Shown here: positions 17,561 to 27,115 of the stretch, in pieces
How positions within the stretch are numbered: the stretch's first letter is position 1
Layout: every line of letters starts with the position of its first letter
Origin: Streptomyces rugosispiralis
GTDB taxonomy: Bacteria; Actinomycetota; Actinomycetes; Streptomycetales; Streptomycetaceae
NCBI RefSeq assembly: GCF_024505145.1
Contig: NZ_JANIAA010000007.1
Coordinates: 1 to 64,000 of the forward strand
Reading direction: 5' to 3'
Length of the DNA stretch: 64,000 nt
Made by a program: the position numbers and the translations under genes
Notes under the pieces: generated by a model
The model's database searches: none
Seen by the model: only the letters and a program-made list of their open reading frames with translations
Told to the model about the DNA's origin: nothing

Positions 17561-18010
17561 AGCGGATCCCGACCCTTCTGAAGTGGTGTCTCTCCTCCCA
17601 CCGTAGGCGCGCCCGGCCTGCTCGGCGTTTGTCCGAGGCGTAGCACTCGGACGCGCGGGCGCTCCGCAATGGCGTGCCGGATTGAGGGGCGGGGTGGTTG
17701 GGGTGGTGGCCGGGAGGGGTGGCCGGAGGGGTGGCCGGGGCGGGGCGGCCAGGGAACGCCGGACGCGGCGAGGCGACCCGGGAAGCGGCGGCCGGAAGCG
17801 ATAGCTGCGGCGATGAGGCGATCGGGAGGCGGCGCCACGACGAGACGGCCGGGAAGCAGCGGCCGCGGAGCAGCAGCCGGGAAGCAGCGGCCGCGGAGCG
17901 GCGGCCGGGAGCGGCGATCGCCACCGGCAGCCACGACGTGGCGGCCGGGCAGACGGCCACCACGGGGCGGCCGGGAGGAACCGGCGGCTCCGGGGGCGGA
18001 GGTGGGTGCT
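17561..18010. other. 450-bp low-complexity intergenic stretch
   Basis: The region lies between the aldehyde dehydrogenase start and the PucR regulator stop. About 80 bp next to the dehydrogenase can hold its promoter. The remainder is purine-rich on the plus strand with degenerate GGCCGGGA motifs, and includes a 28-bp tandem repeat. Open frames across it have no recognisable domain and consist mainly of Gly, Arg and Pro codons, so I see no gene. Confidence 0.6.
17849..17913. repeat. 28-bp tandem repeat, about 2.3 copies
   Basis: CCGGGAAGCAGCGGCCGC recurs at 17849 and 17877 with identical flanks, and a truncated third copy begins at 17905, giving an exact 28-bp period. Confidence 0.75.
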
Positions 18011-19786
18011 TCAGGCCGAGGTGCCGGGGGCCGTGGCCTTGAGGGCCAGCCATAGCTCCATGCGGGCGTCCGGGTCGTCCAGGGAGCGGCCCAGGATCTC
18101 CTCGACACGGCGCATCCGATAGCGCAGGGTGTGCCGGTGGACGCCGAGGTCGGCGGCGGCCGCGTCCCACTGGCCGTGCCGGGAGAGCCAGGCGCGCAGC
18201 GAGGCGACCAGGTCGCCCCGGCCGGTGGCGTCGTGCTCGTGCAGGGCGCGCAGCATGCCGTCGGCGAACGCCCTGACGGCGTCGTCGGCGAGCAGGGGCA
18301 GTACGGAACCCGCCGCGACCTGCTCGTGCTCGACCAGCATCCGGCCGCGGCGGCGCGCCACGGACAGCGCCTGCTCCGCCTGGCGGTAGGCGGCCCCGGC
18401 GGCGATGGGGCCCGCGGGGGCGGACAGCCCGATGACGAGCTCGTCGCCGCGGGGCGCGGCGACCGCGGCGCGGTCGCGGGGGCGGGCCTTCGTACCCCGG
18501 CGGGCCTCGACGGCCTGGGCGTGCTCGGCGCAGGCCGCGACCGCCGCACCGCCGTCGGGGGCCAGCACGATGAGCCGTTCGCCGTCGGGCACGACCAGCA
18601 CCGACTCACCGATGCGGGCCGCGGCCGCCTCCATGGTGTCGATGAGGATGCCGAGGGGGTCGGCCGCCTCGGCCTCACCCGTGGCCGCTCCCGCTCCCGC
18701 TCCCGTGCCCGTGCCCGTGATTTCCGTGGAGGCCTCCGCGGGGGCCTCGTCCGCGGCGGCGGGCGCCACGGTCGCCTGCTGGGCCGCGGCGCCGGACGGC
18801 ACCTCAGCGACCAGCATCCGGAACGGCGCGTCGAGCAGCCCGCCGTACAGCCGCCCGGCGACCGCCCGCGCGTGGTCGGGCTCGCCCGCGAGCAGCATCC
18901 GCAGCACGGCGGCGCCGAGACGCTGCTCGGCCTCCTGGAGGGCGCGGGAACGCTCGGTGGTCAGGGTGAGCAGCGCGACCGCGGAGTGCACCGCGTAGCG
19001 CTCGGCGGTGCCCAGCGGCGCGCCCGTGCCGACCGCGAGCACCCCACGCGTACGGCGCCCCGTGCCCAGCGACTGGAGCTCCACCCGGTCGGCGACGGCC
19101 GTGTCCTCGGCCGGTTCCGCGCCCGTGGCCCCGGCCGGCCCGCAGCCCCCGCCGACCACGATGCTCGCGGGGCCGGGGCGGGAGCGCAGCCGCTCGACGT
19201 CGGCGGTGAGCCGGGCGGCGCGGCGGGCGGCCCAGTCGGGGGCGGCGGCGACCACGGCGCCGGAGACGTCGTAGAGCGCGGCCCAGCCGTCGACGTGGGC
19301 GGCGAGCCGGGCCAGCAGCGCGGCGGGCCCCTCGGCGCCGATGGCGGCGCGGGTCAGCTCGCGCTGTGCCTCGAACCCGGCCGTCACGGCCCGGTACTGG
19401 TCGGCGGCTATCGCCGCGGAGACGGCCTTGCTGATCGCGATGAAGGGGGTGCGGCGGGGGACGCCGAGCAGCGGCAGCCCCTCCTCCTTGGCCGCCGTGG
19501 CGAGCGCGGGCGGCACCTCGGCGTAGTTGACGCCGAGTGCGAAGCCGAGCCCGACCACGCCCGCGCCCACCAGCCGCCGCACATAGCGGCCCATCTCCTC
19601 CGGGTCGTCGGCCTCGATCTGCATCGCGGTGATCAGGAGCAGTTCGCCGCCCTCCATATAGGGCACGGGGTCGGCCAGCTCGCTGACATGCGCCCAGCGC
19701 ACGGGCGTCTCCAGCCGCTCCTCGCCCGCGAGGACGGACAGCTTGAGACCGGGGTGGCGGACGAGTGAGGCGAGCGTGGGAGGCAT
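18011..19786 (-). CDS. PucR-family transcriptional regulator
   Basis: A 591-residue regulator. The N-terminal PucR domain (about residues 1-125) includes HVSELADPVPYMEGGELLL. A GGDEF-like middle region follows, with an Ala/Gly/Thr-rich linker around residues 340-375. A C-terminal helix-turn-helix of the HTH_30 type is seen at GQWDAAAADLGVHRHTLRYR. Members control purine, proline, GABA or polyamine catabolism. It lies between an aldehyde dehydrogenase and the gabT region, so control of amine catabolism is likely. The ATG at 19786 has GAAGGTG upstream. Confidence 0.88.
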   Translation of the reverse strand: MPPTLASLVRHPGLKLSVLAGEERLETPVRWAHVSELADPVPYMEGGELLLITAMQIEADDPEEMGRYVRRLVGAGVVGLGFALGVNYAEVPPALATAAKEEGLPLLGVPRRTPFIAISKAVSAAIAADQYRAVTAGFEAQRELTRAAIGAEGPAALLARLAAHVDGWAALYDVSGAVVAAAPDWAARRAARLTADVERLRSRPGPASIVVGGGCGPAGATGAEPAEDTAVADRVELQSLGTGRRTRGVLAVGTGAPLGTAERYAVHSAVALLTLTTERSRALQEAEQRLGAAVLRMLLAGEPDHARAVAGRLYGGLLDAPFRMLVAEVPSGAAAQQATVAPAAADEAPAEASTEITGTGTGAGAGAATGEAEAADPLGILIDTMEAAAARIGESVLVVPDGERLIVLAPDGGAAVAACAEHAQAVEARRGTKARPRDRAAVAAPRGDELVIGLSAPAGPIAAGAAYRQAEQALSVARRRGRMLVEHEQVAAGSVLPLLADDAVRAFADGMLRALHEHDATGRGDLVASLRAWLSRHGQWDAAAADLGVHRHTLRYRMRRVEEILGRSLDDPDARMELWLALKATAPGTSA

Positions 19787-19926
19787 GGCACCTTCGAAGC
19801 GAATGCGACGACTTGCGATGACTTCACCGCCCCGTATGAACGGCTACTGCCGATTCTGCCTCAATGGAGGAAAACGCGGAATTGACGGTCTGATTTCGCC
19901 ATGGGTCTGGCCGTGACGCTGCGGTT

Positions 19927-19961
19927 CCGGTTGCCCCGGCCACCCTGAACGGGGCAACCGG
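19927..19961 (-). terminator. Terminator after the orphan ATPase gene
   Basis: Arms CCGGTTGCCCCG (19927-19938) and CGGGGCAACCGG (19950-19961) form a perfect 12-bp stem with an 11-base loop, 55 bp beyond the ATPase stop and upstream of the PucR gene. Confidence 0.7.
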
Positions 19962-20016
19962 GGCATATGCGTCAATGACAGCAATAGGGACTGACCGGAA
20001 CGGCGGCCGCGGCCGA

Positions 20017-22176
20017 TCAACCGCGCAGATCCACCAGCACCGGCGGCCCGCCCTCGCCCCTTACGGAGGTCACCGACAGCACCGCATGCCCGGGGGGCAC
20101 CGCATGGGCCAGCTCCGAGGCGGACCAGCGCTCACGCTCCACGGTCCGTACGGTCACCGACTGCGTGGTCACCGCCTTGCCGGTGGCGACCTTACGGATG
20201 AAGTGCAGCACCTTGGTGAGCGGTTCCTCGGCGATGATCTGCCGGTCGGTGACGTCCCGGGTCTCGACCCACTCCGTCCCCCACACTTCGGCGAACCGCG
20301 CCCCGTCCCAGGTCGTCACCCCGGCACAGGCCATCCGGCAGCCGACCGCGCCGAGCAGCGCGCTGCGCAGCGATTCGGGCACGTCGTCGAGGGTGCGGAG
20401 GGTGAGCACGGCGCCCGCGTGGGCGGAGCGAAGCCGCTGGATACCGCGCAGCGCCTCGGGGGTGACGGTGTGCGAGGCGTCGTCGAGGACGAGGCAGGCG
20501 AACAGCGAACGGTCCGCGCGGCCCACGGCGCACTCGGTGAACTGCGCCAGGACCAGCCGCGCGAGCATCCGCGACGCCTCCGCGTGGCCGCGCTCGGGCA
20601 GGTCGATACGGACCCGGAGGGGGTGTTCGAGTGCGCGGAGGGAGAACGGGCGGCGGTCGCCCGTGGTGTCGAAGAAATCGGCGAACGCGGGCCGGTCCAG
20701 CAGCGCGATCCGGTCCGCGAGCAACGCGCCCACGTCCCCGGGCGCACCCGACTGCCGCACCCGCGCCTCCAGCTCACGGGCCTGCGCCCGCTCCCCGGCC
20801 TCGTCCAGCGCCTCGCGCAGCGCGTTGACGGCCGTCTTGGAACCGTCCAGCAGCTCCCGCAGATCCGGGACGGACGGGAAGCGGCCGTGGGCGGCGCGGT
20901 AGGGGCCCAGCAGCTGGGCCAGCGCGGTGGCGGCGCGCCGGCTGTCCCCGCCGGGCAGCGAGGCCGCCATGTCGCCGATCAGGGCCTCGGCGAGGATGCC
21001 CGCGGCCTCGTCGGGGTCGGTGGTGCCGCCGTAGAGGTCGAGGTCGTAACCGGAGTCGGGCCTGCCGATCTTCACGACGACGTCGAACGCCTCATCCGCC
21101 CCGAGCCCGGCCCCCGCCGCCCCGACCGCCACGACGGCGACCTGCCCGGCGAGCGCCTGCAGACACAGCGACTCCACGACGGGCCGCACCACCCGCCCCG
21201 TCTTCCCCGAACCGGGCGGCCCGACGGCCAGCAGCGAGGTGCCGAGCACCTCGGGATCGAGCGCGAGCCCGACGCCGCGGTGCTGGTAAGGGTTGCGGGA
21301 ATCCTCGACGGCGGTGCCGAGGCGGACCTGATGGGCGAGGAGATCATGCCGCGCCGTCCGCACGGGCAGATCCCGCGCCCCGGACGGATGGCCGTACGAG
21401 GCCGCGCCGTGGCGCAGCACGGTGTCGGTGAACGAGGCGAGCGAGTTCCGCCCCGCCCGCACGGACTGCCAGGCGCGCTCGATCCGGGCGTGGTCGACGT
21501 CGCTCATCGCCCCCGCCCGCGCGTCCGCCGCCAACCGATCAGCCGCACTGTGCGCCCCCGCAGCCCGCAAATGCGGCCACTCCGCCGGATCCCCCTCCGG
21601 CCGCCCCGCGGCTGCCACCTCGGGCGCGGGCTCATCCCAGGCCCGCCGGAAGAGGGGCGCGACGTACCGGCGCCAGACCTCGGGCCAGTGGCCGACGCGA
21701 CCGAAGATCACGGCGATGGCACAAAGAAAGATGCCGTAGTAGGTGTACGTCGCCACGACATAGGCGAAGTCTCCGTCCTGGGACCAGGAGTCCGGAGTAA
21801 GCAGGTCCAGCGGCCAGAGCCAATAGCCACCCAGGTACCCGTTCCAGAGCAGTGACCAGACCAGCCACCCGCACAAGGCCGAGATCAGAGCCCCGCTGAG
21901 CAGCCGCCGCCCTGGAATCCGATCCGGCTCCTCCGGCGCCTTCGGCTTGTGCTCGTACGTCCACACCCCCGGCGCCGCCTCGGACCGCGGAGCGCGCAGC
22001 CAGGCCACGAAGGACGGGCGGGCCGCGGCGGCGGGGACCGGAGGCGCACCGGGGGCCGCCGGGGGCGCGGTCGGCGGCATCGGCGGCGGGGCGGCGGGAA
22101 AGGAAGGCGGGGATTGCGGGGGTGGGGGCGGGTTGTGGCGTGTGCTGGGTGAGTCGAACGTGCCCTCGGTGTCCAT
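20017..22176 (-). CDS. Membrane-anchored VirD4/FtsK-like P-loop ATPase of unknown role
   Basis: A 719-residue protein. It has a Pro-rich cytosolic N-terminus, two predicted membrane helices near residues 90-150 (ALISALCGWLVWSLLW and a second), and a C-terminal P-loop domain with Walker A GPPGSGKTGR and a Walker B-like LVLDDA. The architecture resembles coupling or pumping ATPases of the VirD4/TraB/FtsK superfamily, but no relaxase, mating-pair or type VII secretion gene lies nearby. The start is taken as ATG 22176, which has AAGGGG upstream; an ATG at 22224 has no ribosome site. It is divergent from gabT, possibly sharing a control region. Confidence 0.75.
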   Translation of the reverse strand: MDTEGTFDSPSTRHNPPPPPQSPPSFPAAPPPMPPTAPPAAPGAPPVPAAAARPSFVAWLRAPRSEAAPGVWTYEHKPKAPEEPDRIPGRRLLSGALISALCGWLVWSLLWNGYLGGYWLWPLDLLTPDSWSQDGDFAYVVATYTYYGIFLCAIAVIFGRVGHWPEVWRRYVAPLFRRAWDEPAPEVAAAGRPEGDPAEWPHLRAAGAHSAADRLAADARAGAMSDVDHARIERAWQSVRAGRNSLASFTDTVLRHGAASYGHPSGARDLPVRTARHDLLAHQVRLGTAVEDSRNPYQHRGVGLALDPEVLGTSLLAVGPPGSGKTGRVVRPVVESLCLQALAGQVAVVAVGAAGAGLGADEAFDVVVKIGRPDSGYDLDLYGGTTDPDEAAGILAEALIGDMAASLPGGDSRRAATALAQLLGPYRAAHGRFPSVPDLRELLDGSKTAVNALREALDEAGERAQARELEARVRQSGAPGDVGALLADRIALLDRPAFADFFDTTGDRRPFSLRALEHPLRVRIDLPERGHAEASRMLARLVLAQFTECAVGRADRSLFACLVLDDASHTVTPEALRGIQRLRSAHAGAVLTLRTLDDVPESLRSALLGAVGCRMACAGVTTWDGARFAEVWGTEWVETRDVTDRQIIAEEPLTKVLHFIRKVATGKAVTTQSVTVRTVERERWSASELAHAVPPGHAVLSVTSVRGEGGPPVLVDLRG

Positions 22177-22425
22177 GTGCTGCCCCTTGCCCCCTGACCG
22201 GGTATCCCTCGGCTTTCGCGCCATCGCTCAATCTAGTGTTCCCGCGCGGGGAGTTCAGCGACCCGGGCGGGCCCGTCTCACTCAGGCGATCCGTAAGGCC
22301 GCCATCGGGCTATGGCCGTCGCGGACAAGGAAACACGCACAGTGCTCCCGAACGGAACATGCCTCATCCCTCGCCACGCCCATAGCCTGCGACTAAAACC
22401 CCTGTCCTTTCCCCTGGAGCCCGTC

Positions 22426-23775
22426 ATGACCGAACTGTCCGGAGGCCCGGCCCTCCCCCAGGAGCGTCGCGTCGTCACCGCCATTCCCGGCCCGAAGTCG
22501 CAGGAGCTGCTCGCCCGTAAGAACGCGGTGGTCGCCGGTGGGGTGGGGAGTGTGCTGCCGGTCTTCACCGTGCGCGCGGGCGGCGGTGTGATCGAGGACG
22601 TGGACGGCAACTCGCTGATCGACTTCGGTTCCGGTATCGCCGTGACCTCCGTCGGCTCCTCCGCCGAGGCCGTCGTGCGCCGGGCGTCCGCGCAGCTCGC
22701 GGACTTCACGCACACCTGTTTCATGGTCACGCCGTACGAGGGCTATGTGGAGGTCTGCGAGGAGCTGGCCCGGCTCACGCCCGGCGACCACGCCAAGAAG
22801 TCGGCGCTGTTCAACTCGGGCGCCGAGGCGGTGGAGAACGCGGTGAAGATCGCACGTTCGTACACCAAGCGCCAGGCGGTCGTCGTCTTCGACCACGGCT
22901 ACCACGGCCGGACCAACCTCACCATGGCGCTCACCGCCAAGAACATGCCGTACAAGCACGGCTTCGGCCCCTTCGCGCCGGAGGTCTACCGCGTTCCGCT
23001 CGCCTACCCCTACCGATGGCTGACCGGTCCGGAGAACTGCGCCGAGGAGGCCGCGGCCCAGGCCATCGACATGATCAGCAAGCAGATCGGGGCCGAGAAC
23101 GTGGCCGCGATCATCATCGAGCCGGTCCTCGGCGAGGGCGGTTTCATCGAGCCCGCCAAGGGCTTCCTGCCCAGGATCGCGGAGTTCGCCAAGTCCAACG
23201 GCATCGTCTTCGTCGCGGACGAGATCCAGTCCGGCTTCTGCCGCACCGGCCAGTGGTTCGCCTGTGAGGACGAGGGCATCGTCCCGGACCTGATCACCAC
23301 CGCCAAGGGCATCGCGGGCGGTCTGCCGCTGGCCGCCGTCACCGGCCGCGCCGAGATCATGGACGCGGCGCACTCCGGCGGCCTGGGCGGCACCTACGGC
23401 GGAAACCCGGTGGCGTGCGCGGCGGCGCTCGGCGCGATCGAGACGATGCGCGAGCTGGACCTCAACGCCAAGGCCAAGCGCATCGAGGAGGTCATGAAGG
23501 GCCGCCTCGCCGCGATGCGGGAGAAGTACGACATCATCGGCGACCTCCGCGGCCGCGGCGCCATGATCGCCATCGAACTCGTGAAGTCCGGCACCAAGGA
23601 CCCCAACCCCGAGGCCACGGCCGCCGTCGCCAAGGCCTGCCACTCGGCCGGCCTGCTGGTACTGACCTGCGGAACCTACGGCAATGTGCTGCGTTTCCTG
23701 CCGCCGCTGGTGATCGGCGAGGACCTTCTGAACGAGGGTCTCGACCTCCTCGAGAACGCCTTCGCCGAGCTGTGA
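22426..23775 (+). CDS. gabT: 4-aminobutyrate (GABA) aminotransferase
   Basis: A 449-residue class III PLP aminotransferase that moves the amino group of GABA to 2-oxoglutarate, giving succinate semialdehyde. The Schiff-base lysine is Lys294 (TTAKGIAGG) and the PLP-ring aspartate is Asp265 (VADEIQSG). The SGAEAVENAVKIAR segment that binds PLP phosphate is intact. The ATG at 22426 has CTGGAG six bases upstream; residues encoded further 5' are not conserved. It would take GABA made by the putrescine pathway genes downstream in this window. Confidence 0.93.
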   Translation: MTELSGGPALPQERRVVTAIPGPKSQELLARKNAVVAGGVGSVLPVFTVRAGGGVIEDVDGNSLIDFGSGIAVTSVGSSAEAVVRRASAQLADFTHTCFMVTPYEGYVEVCEELARLTPGDHAKKSALFNSGAEAVENAVKIARSYTKRQAVVVFDHGYHGRTNLTMALTAKNMPYKHGFGPFAPEVYRVPLAYPYRWLTGPENCAEEAAAQAIDMISKQIGAENVAAIIIEPVLGEGGFIEPAKGFLPRIAEFAKSNGIVFVADEIQSGFCRTGQWFACEDEGIVPDLITTAKGIAGGLPLAAVTGRAEIMDAAHSGGLGGTYGGNPVACAAALGAIETMRELDLNAKAKRIEEVMKGRLAAMREKYDIIGDLRGRGAMIAIELVKSGTKDPNPEATAAVAKACHSAGLLVLTCGTYGNVLRFLPPLVIGEDLLNEGLDLLENAFAEL

Positions 23776-23877
23776 CTGTGAGTGCTCGATGGGCGGAGTG
23801 AAGAAGATGTGCGGGGCCGATGACAGGTGGGTGATCGGCCTGTCCGACAGGGCTTCGCTGCCGTACGGTCATTGCAG

Positions 23878-24765
23878 ATGAGAGAAACACCCCGCTCGCA
23901 GGGGACTGCGGGCGATGCCGAGCCGGTGCTTCCCCAGCCCCGACCCGGCTGTGCCCTCGCGCACACCACTGGAGCCTCCGGCTCCGGATCTCCTCACCGA
24001 TCGGACGGCCGCCCGCCCCAAACCCCCCGGGGCGCGCGGCACACCGATCGCCACGGCGGCCCCGGAACCACCCCCCCTGTTCCGGGGCCGCCGACTGTTC
24101 ACTCCCCTTCCGCGCCACGGGCGCCCTTTTCCGCGCCCCTCGCGCCCGTCGCACTGATCACGCCCCTCGCACTGATCGCGCTGCTCGCGCTGTGCACCTG
24201 GCAAGTCGCCGCCCACGGCCCGCTGCGCACCTACGACGAACGGCTCGGCCGCGCGATCGCCGGCTCGGCGCTCCCCTCCCCCGTCGCCGGGTTCCTCGCC
24301 GACCTCGGCAATACGGCGGTGGCGGTCCCCGTCCTCGCCGTCGCCCTCGGCTGGGCGGCCTGGTGCGCCCGGCGCGCGGAAGAGCCGCGCTGGTGGCTGC
24401 CGCCGCTGGCCGCCGCGGTGGCGATGGCGGCGGTTCCGGCGCTGGTGGTTCCGTACAAGGCGCTGATCGACCGCCCCGGCCCGCCGGGACCGCTCGCGGG
24501 CGAGACCGGATTCTTTCCCTCCGGCCATGCCGCGACGGCCGCCGTCGCCTACGGCGCGGCGGCGCTGCTCCTCCACCCTCTTCTGCGCCCGCGGCTGCGG
24601 CGGCCCCTCCTGGCGGCCGTCGCCGTGCTGAACCTCGCCGTGGCCGCCGGGCTGGTCCGGCGCGGCTACCACTGGCCGCTGGACACCGTCGCGAGCTGGT
24701 GTCTGTCCGGCCTCCTGCTGTGGACGGTGCTCAGGGTCAGCCGTTCGAGCCACAACGGCCCGTAG
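23878..24765 (+). CDS. PAP2-superfamily membrane phosphatase
   Basis: A protein of about 295 residues with a Pro-rich N-terminus and five or six predicted membrane helices. The three phosphatase motifs are present: KALIDRPGP, FPSGHAAT and RRGYHWPLD. Such enzymes dephosphorylate lipids such as phosphatidic acid or undecaprenyl diphosphate at the outer membrane face. The start is uncertain. The ATG at 23878 lacks a clear ribosome site, an ATG further upstream (23827) is possible, and the first 70 residues are low-complexity. It follows gabT by about 100 bp. Confidence 0.82.
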   Translation: MRETPRSQGTAGDAEPVLPQPRPGCALAHTTGASGSGSPHRSDGRPPQTPRGARHTDRHGGPGTTPPVPGPPTVHSPSAPRAPFSAPLAPVALITPLALIALLALCTWQVAAHGPLRTYDERLGRAIAGSALPSPVAGFLADLGNTAVAVPVLAVALGWAAWCARRAEEPRWWLPPLAAAVAMAAVPALVVPYKALIDRPGPPGPLAGETGFFPSGHAATAAVAYGAAALLLHPLLRPRLRRPLLAAVAVLNLAVAAGLVRRGYHWPLDTVASWCLSGLLLWTVLRVSRSSHNGP

Positions 24766-24803
24766 AACCCCAGCTCCTGCAAGTAGCACCCCAGCCCCCA
24801 CAA

Positions 24804-24849
24804 GCCGTGGTCACCCGGGCCGCGCCGGGCGAACCGGGGTGACCACGGC
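24804..24849. terminator. Bidirectional terminator
   Basis: Arms GCCGTGGTCACCC (24804-24816) and GGGTGACCACGGC (24837-24849) pair perfectly over 13 bp, with a further GC hairpin in the loop, between the convergent PAP2 and FAD-oxidase genes. Confidence 0.75.
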
Positions 24850-24863
24850 ACGGGGCTCCGCCC

Positions 24864-26312
24864 TCAGCTGTCGAACCCCAGCCCCACCTTGTCCATGGCC
24901 TTCAGCCACAGATTGCGGCGCCCACCGTTCTCATCGGCCCGGGTCATCGCCCACTGCGTGATCCCGATCCCCGCCCACCGCACCGGCTCCGGCGGGAAGG
25001 GCAGCGGCTTGCTGCGGACCATCTCCAGGCGGGTGCGCTCGGTGCGCTCACCGGCGAGCAGGTCGAGCATCACCTCGGCGCCGAACCGGGTCGCCCCGAC
25101 GCCCAGGCCCGTATAGCCGAGCGCGTACGCCACCCTCCCCCCGTGCGCGCTGCCGAAGAACGCGGAGAAGCGTGAGCAGGTGTCGATGGCGCCGCCCCAC
25201 GCATGGCTGAAACGCACGCCCTCCAGCCGCGGGAAGCAGCGGAAGAAGTGCTGGGCGAGAGTGCGGTAGGTGGCGGGGTTGTGGTCGTATTCGGCGCGCA
25301 CCCGCCCCCCGTAGCGGTAGATGGCGTCGTAGCCGCCCCACAGGACGCGCTGGTCGGCGGTGAGCCGGAAGTAGTGGAAGTGGTTGGCGGTGTCGCTGAG
25401 TCCCTGCCTGCCCCGCCAGCCGATCGCGTCGATCTGCTCCTCGGTGAGCGGTTCGGTCATCAGCGCGTGGTCGTAGACGGGGGCGATGTACGGGCGGATG
25501 CGGCGCACCAGCGCGGGGAAGGCGTTGGTGGCGAGCGCCACCTGGCGGGCGCGCACCCGGCCGTACGGGGTGCTGACGGCCATCCCCGCCCCGGCGCTCG
25601 CCAGCCGCTCGGCCGGGGTGTGTTCGTAGATCCGTACGCCCAGCTCGGCGCAGGCCCGCGCCAGCCCCCAGGCGAGCTTCGCGGGGTGCAGCATGGCCAC
25701 ACCGCGGCGGTCCCACAGTCCGGCCAGGAAGGTGGGCGAGTCGACTTCGGCGCGCATCGCGTCGCGGTCCAGGAACTCCTGCTCGCCGACGCCGAGTTCG
25801 GCCGCCATCCGGGCGGCCTCGCGCAACTCGTCCACCTGGTACGGCTCGGTGGCCACATCGATCTCGCCGGTGCGCTCGAAGTCGCAGTCGATGCCGTAGC
25901 GCTCGACGGCGGACTCGATGGCGTCGAGGTTGCGCAGGCCGAGCCGCTCGAGTTCGGCCAGCTCATCGGGCCAGCGGGCGGCGCCGTTGCCGAGGCCGTG
26001 GGTGAGGGAGGCGGCGCAGAAGCCGCCGTTGCGCCCGGAGGCGGCCCAGCCGATCTCCTTGCCCTCGACCAGCACCACCTCGCGGTCGGGGTCGCGCTCC
26101 TTGGCGATCAGGGCGGTCCACAGTCCGCTGTAGCCGCCGCCGACGACGAGCAGATCGCACCGCTCCTCCCCGACGAGGGCCGGGCGGGGGCCGGGCCTGC
26201 CGGGGTCGTCCAGCCAGTACGGCCGGTACGCGGCCCCGGCCAGGGCCTTCCAAGCGGACGGGGCGGGGGCGTCGTCGCCCCCGGACGAGCGGGTCATGGC
26301 GTCCGTAGCCAT
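24864..26312 (-). CDS. FAD-dependent amine oxidase, PuuB-like (gamma-glutamylputrescine oxidase type)
   Basis: A 482-residue DAO-family flavoprotein. The Rossmann motif VVGGGYSGLW is at residues 57-66 and the SGRNGGF flavin-contact segment follows about 30 residues later; a second conserved region, LGYTGLGVG, is near the C-terminus. It is the last gene of the Pot-type importer operon, five bases after the permease stop with a good AGGAG. This supports oxidation of putrescine or gamma-glutamylputrescine to an aldehyde, which the dehydrogenase at the head of the operon would then oxidise. Related DAO proteins act on other secondary amines, so the exact substrate is inferred. Confidence 0.82.
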   Translation of the reverse strand: MATDAMTRSSGGDDAPAPSAWKALAGAAYRPYWLDDPGRPGPRPALVGEERCDLLVVGGGYSGLWTALIAKERDPDREVVLVEGKEIGWAASGRNGGFCAASLTHGLGNGAARWPDELAELERLGLRNLDAIESAVERYGIDCDFERTGEIDVATEPYQVDELREAARMAAELGVGEQEFLDRDAMRAEVDSPTFLAGLWDRRGVAMLHPAKLAWGLARACAELGVRIYEHTPAERLASAGAGMAVSTPYGRVRARQVALATNAFPALVRRIRPYIAPVYDHALMTEPLTEEQIDAIGWRGRQGLSDTANHFHYFRLTADQRVLWGGYDAIYRYGGRVRAEYDHNPATYRTLAQHFFRCFPRLEGVRFSHAWGGAIDTCSRFSAFFGSAHGGRVAYALGYTGLGVGATRFGAEVMLDLLAGERTERTRLEMVRSKPLPFPPEPVRWAGIGITQWAMTRADENGGRRNLWLKAMDKVGLGFDS

Positions 26313-26317
26313 GGTTT

Positions 26318-27115
26318 TCAGCTCCTCTTGCGGCGGGCGCCGGCCAGTTGGCCGACGAGAACACACAGCACCGCGACGGCGAACATCGCTGTTCCGATCA
26401 CATTGATCTGCACGGGTGTGCCGCGCTGTGCGGATCCCCAGACGAACATGGGGAAGGTCACGGTCGAGCCTGCGTTGAAGTTGGTGATGATGAAGTCGTC
26501 GAAGGAGAGCGCGAAGGACAGCAGCGCCCCCGCGGCGATACCCGGCGCGGCGATCGGCAGGGTGACGCGCAGGAAGGTCTGCGCCGGGGAGGCGTAGAGG
26601 TCCTGGGCGGCCTGCTCCAGCCGGGGGTCCATGGACATCACCCGCGCCTTGACGGCCGTCACCACGAAGCTCAGGCAGAACATGATGTGGGCGATGAGGA
26701 TCGTCCAGAAGCCGAAGTCCACGCCCATATTGAGGAAGAGGGTGGCCAGCGAGGCGGCCATGACGACCTCGGGCATGGCCATCGGCAGGAAGATCAGGCT
26801 GTTGACCGCCGGGCGGGCCCGGAAGCGGTAGCGGGCCAGCGCGAAGGCGATCATCGTGCCGAGGACGGTCGCGCCGATCGTCGCCCATACCGCGATCTTC
26901 AGGCTGAGCGAGAGCGAGCCGCACAGGTCGGAGACGCCGCACGGATCGGTCCAGGCGTCGGTGGAGAACCGCTGCCATTCGTAGTTGAACCGGCCGTTGG
27001 GCTTGTTGAAGGAGAAGATCAGGACGACGACGTTGGGCAGGATCAGATACGCGAGGGTGCCGAGCCCCGCGATGACCACCAGGTTCCGCCGTATCCAGCG
27101 CGTCAGGGCCGTCAC
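26318..27115 (-). CDS. potC: Polyamine ABC transporter permease, PotC-like
   Basis: A 265-residue inner-membrane permease with six predicted helices and the EAA loop at LEQAAQDLYASPAQTF. The closest type is PotC/PotI of spermidine/putrescine importers. The GTG start at 27115 overlaps the PotB stop by four bases (GTGA). A short extracellular loop after helix 1 has two Cys (CGVSDLC) that could form a disulfide, a small distinctive feature. Confidence 0.88.
   Translation of the reverse strand: MTALTRWIRRNLVVIAGLGTLAYLILPNVVVLIFSFNKPNGRFNYEWQRFSTDAWTDPCGVSDLCGSLSLSLKIAVWATIGATVLGTMIAFALARYRFRARPAVNSLIFLPMAMPEVVMAASLATLFLNMGVDFGFWTILIAHIMFCLSFVVTAVKARVMSMDPRLEQAAQDLYASPAQTFLRVTLPIAAPGIAAGALLSFALSFDDFIITNFNAGSTVTFPMFVWGSAQRGTPVQINVIGTAMFAVAVLCVLVGQLAGARRKRS

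Noticed and set aside
17669..18055. Small Gly/Arg-rich gene on the plus strand in the long intergenic gap
   Set aside because: No ribosome site, no domain, repeat-derived composition, and it runs into the PucR coding region.
20017..22176. Integrated conjugative element marked by the VirD4/FtsK-like ATPase
   Set aside because: No integrase, tRNA attachment site, relaxase or replication gene lies in the surrounding 20 kb.
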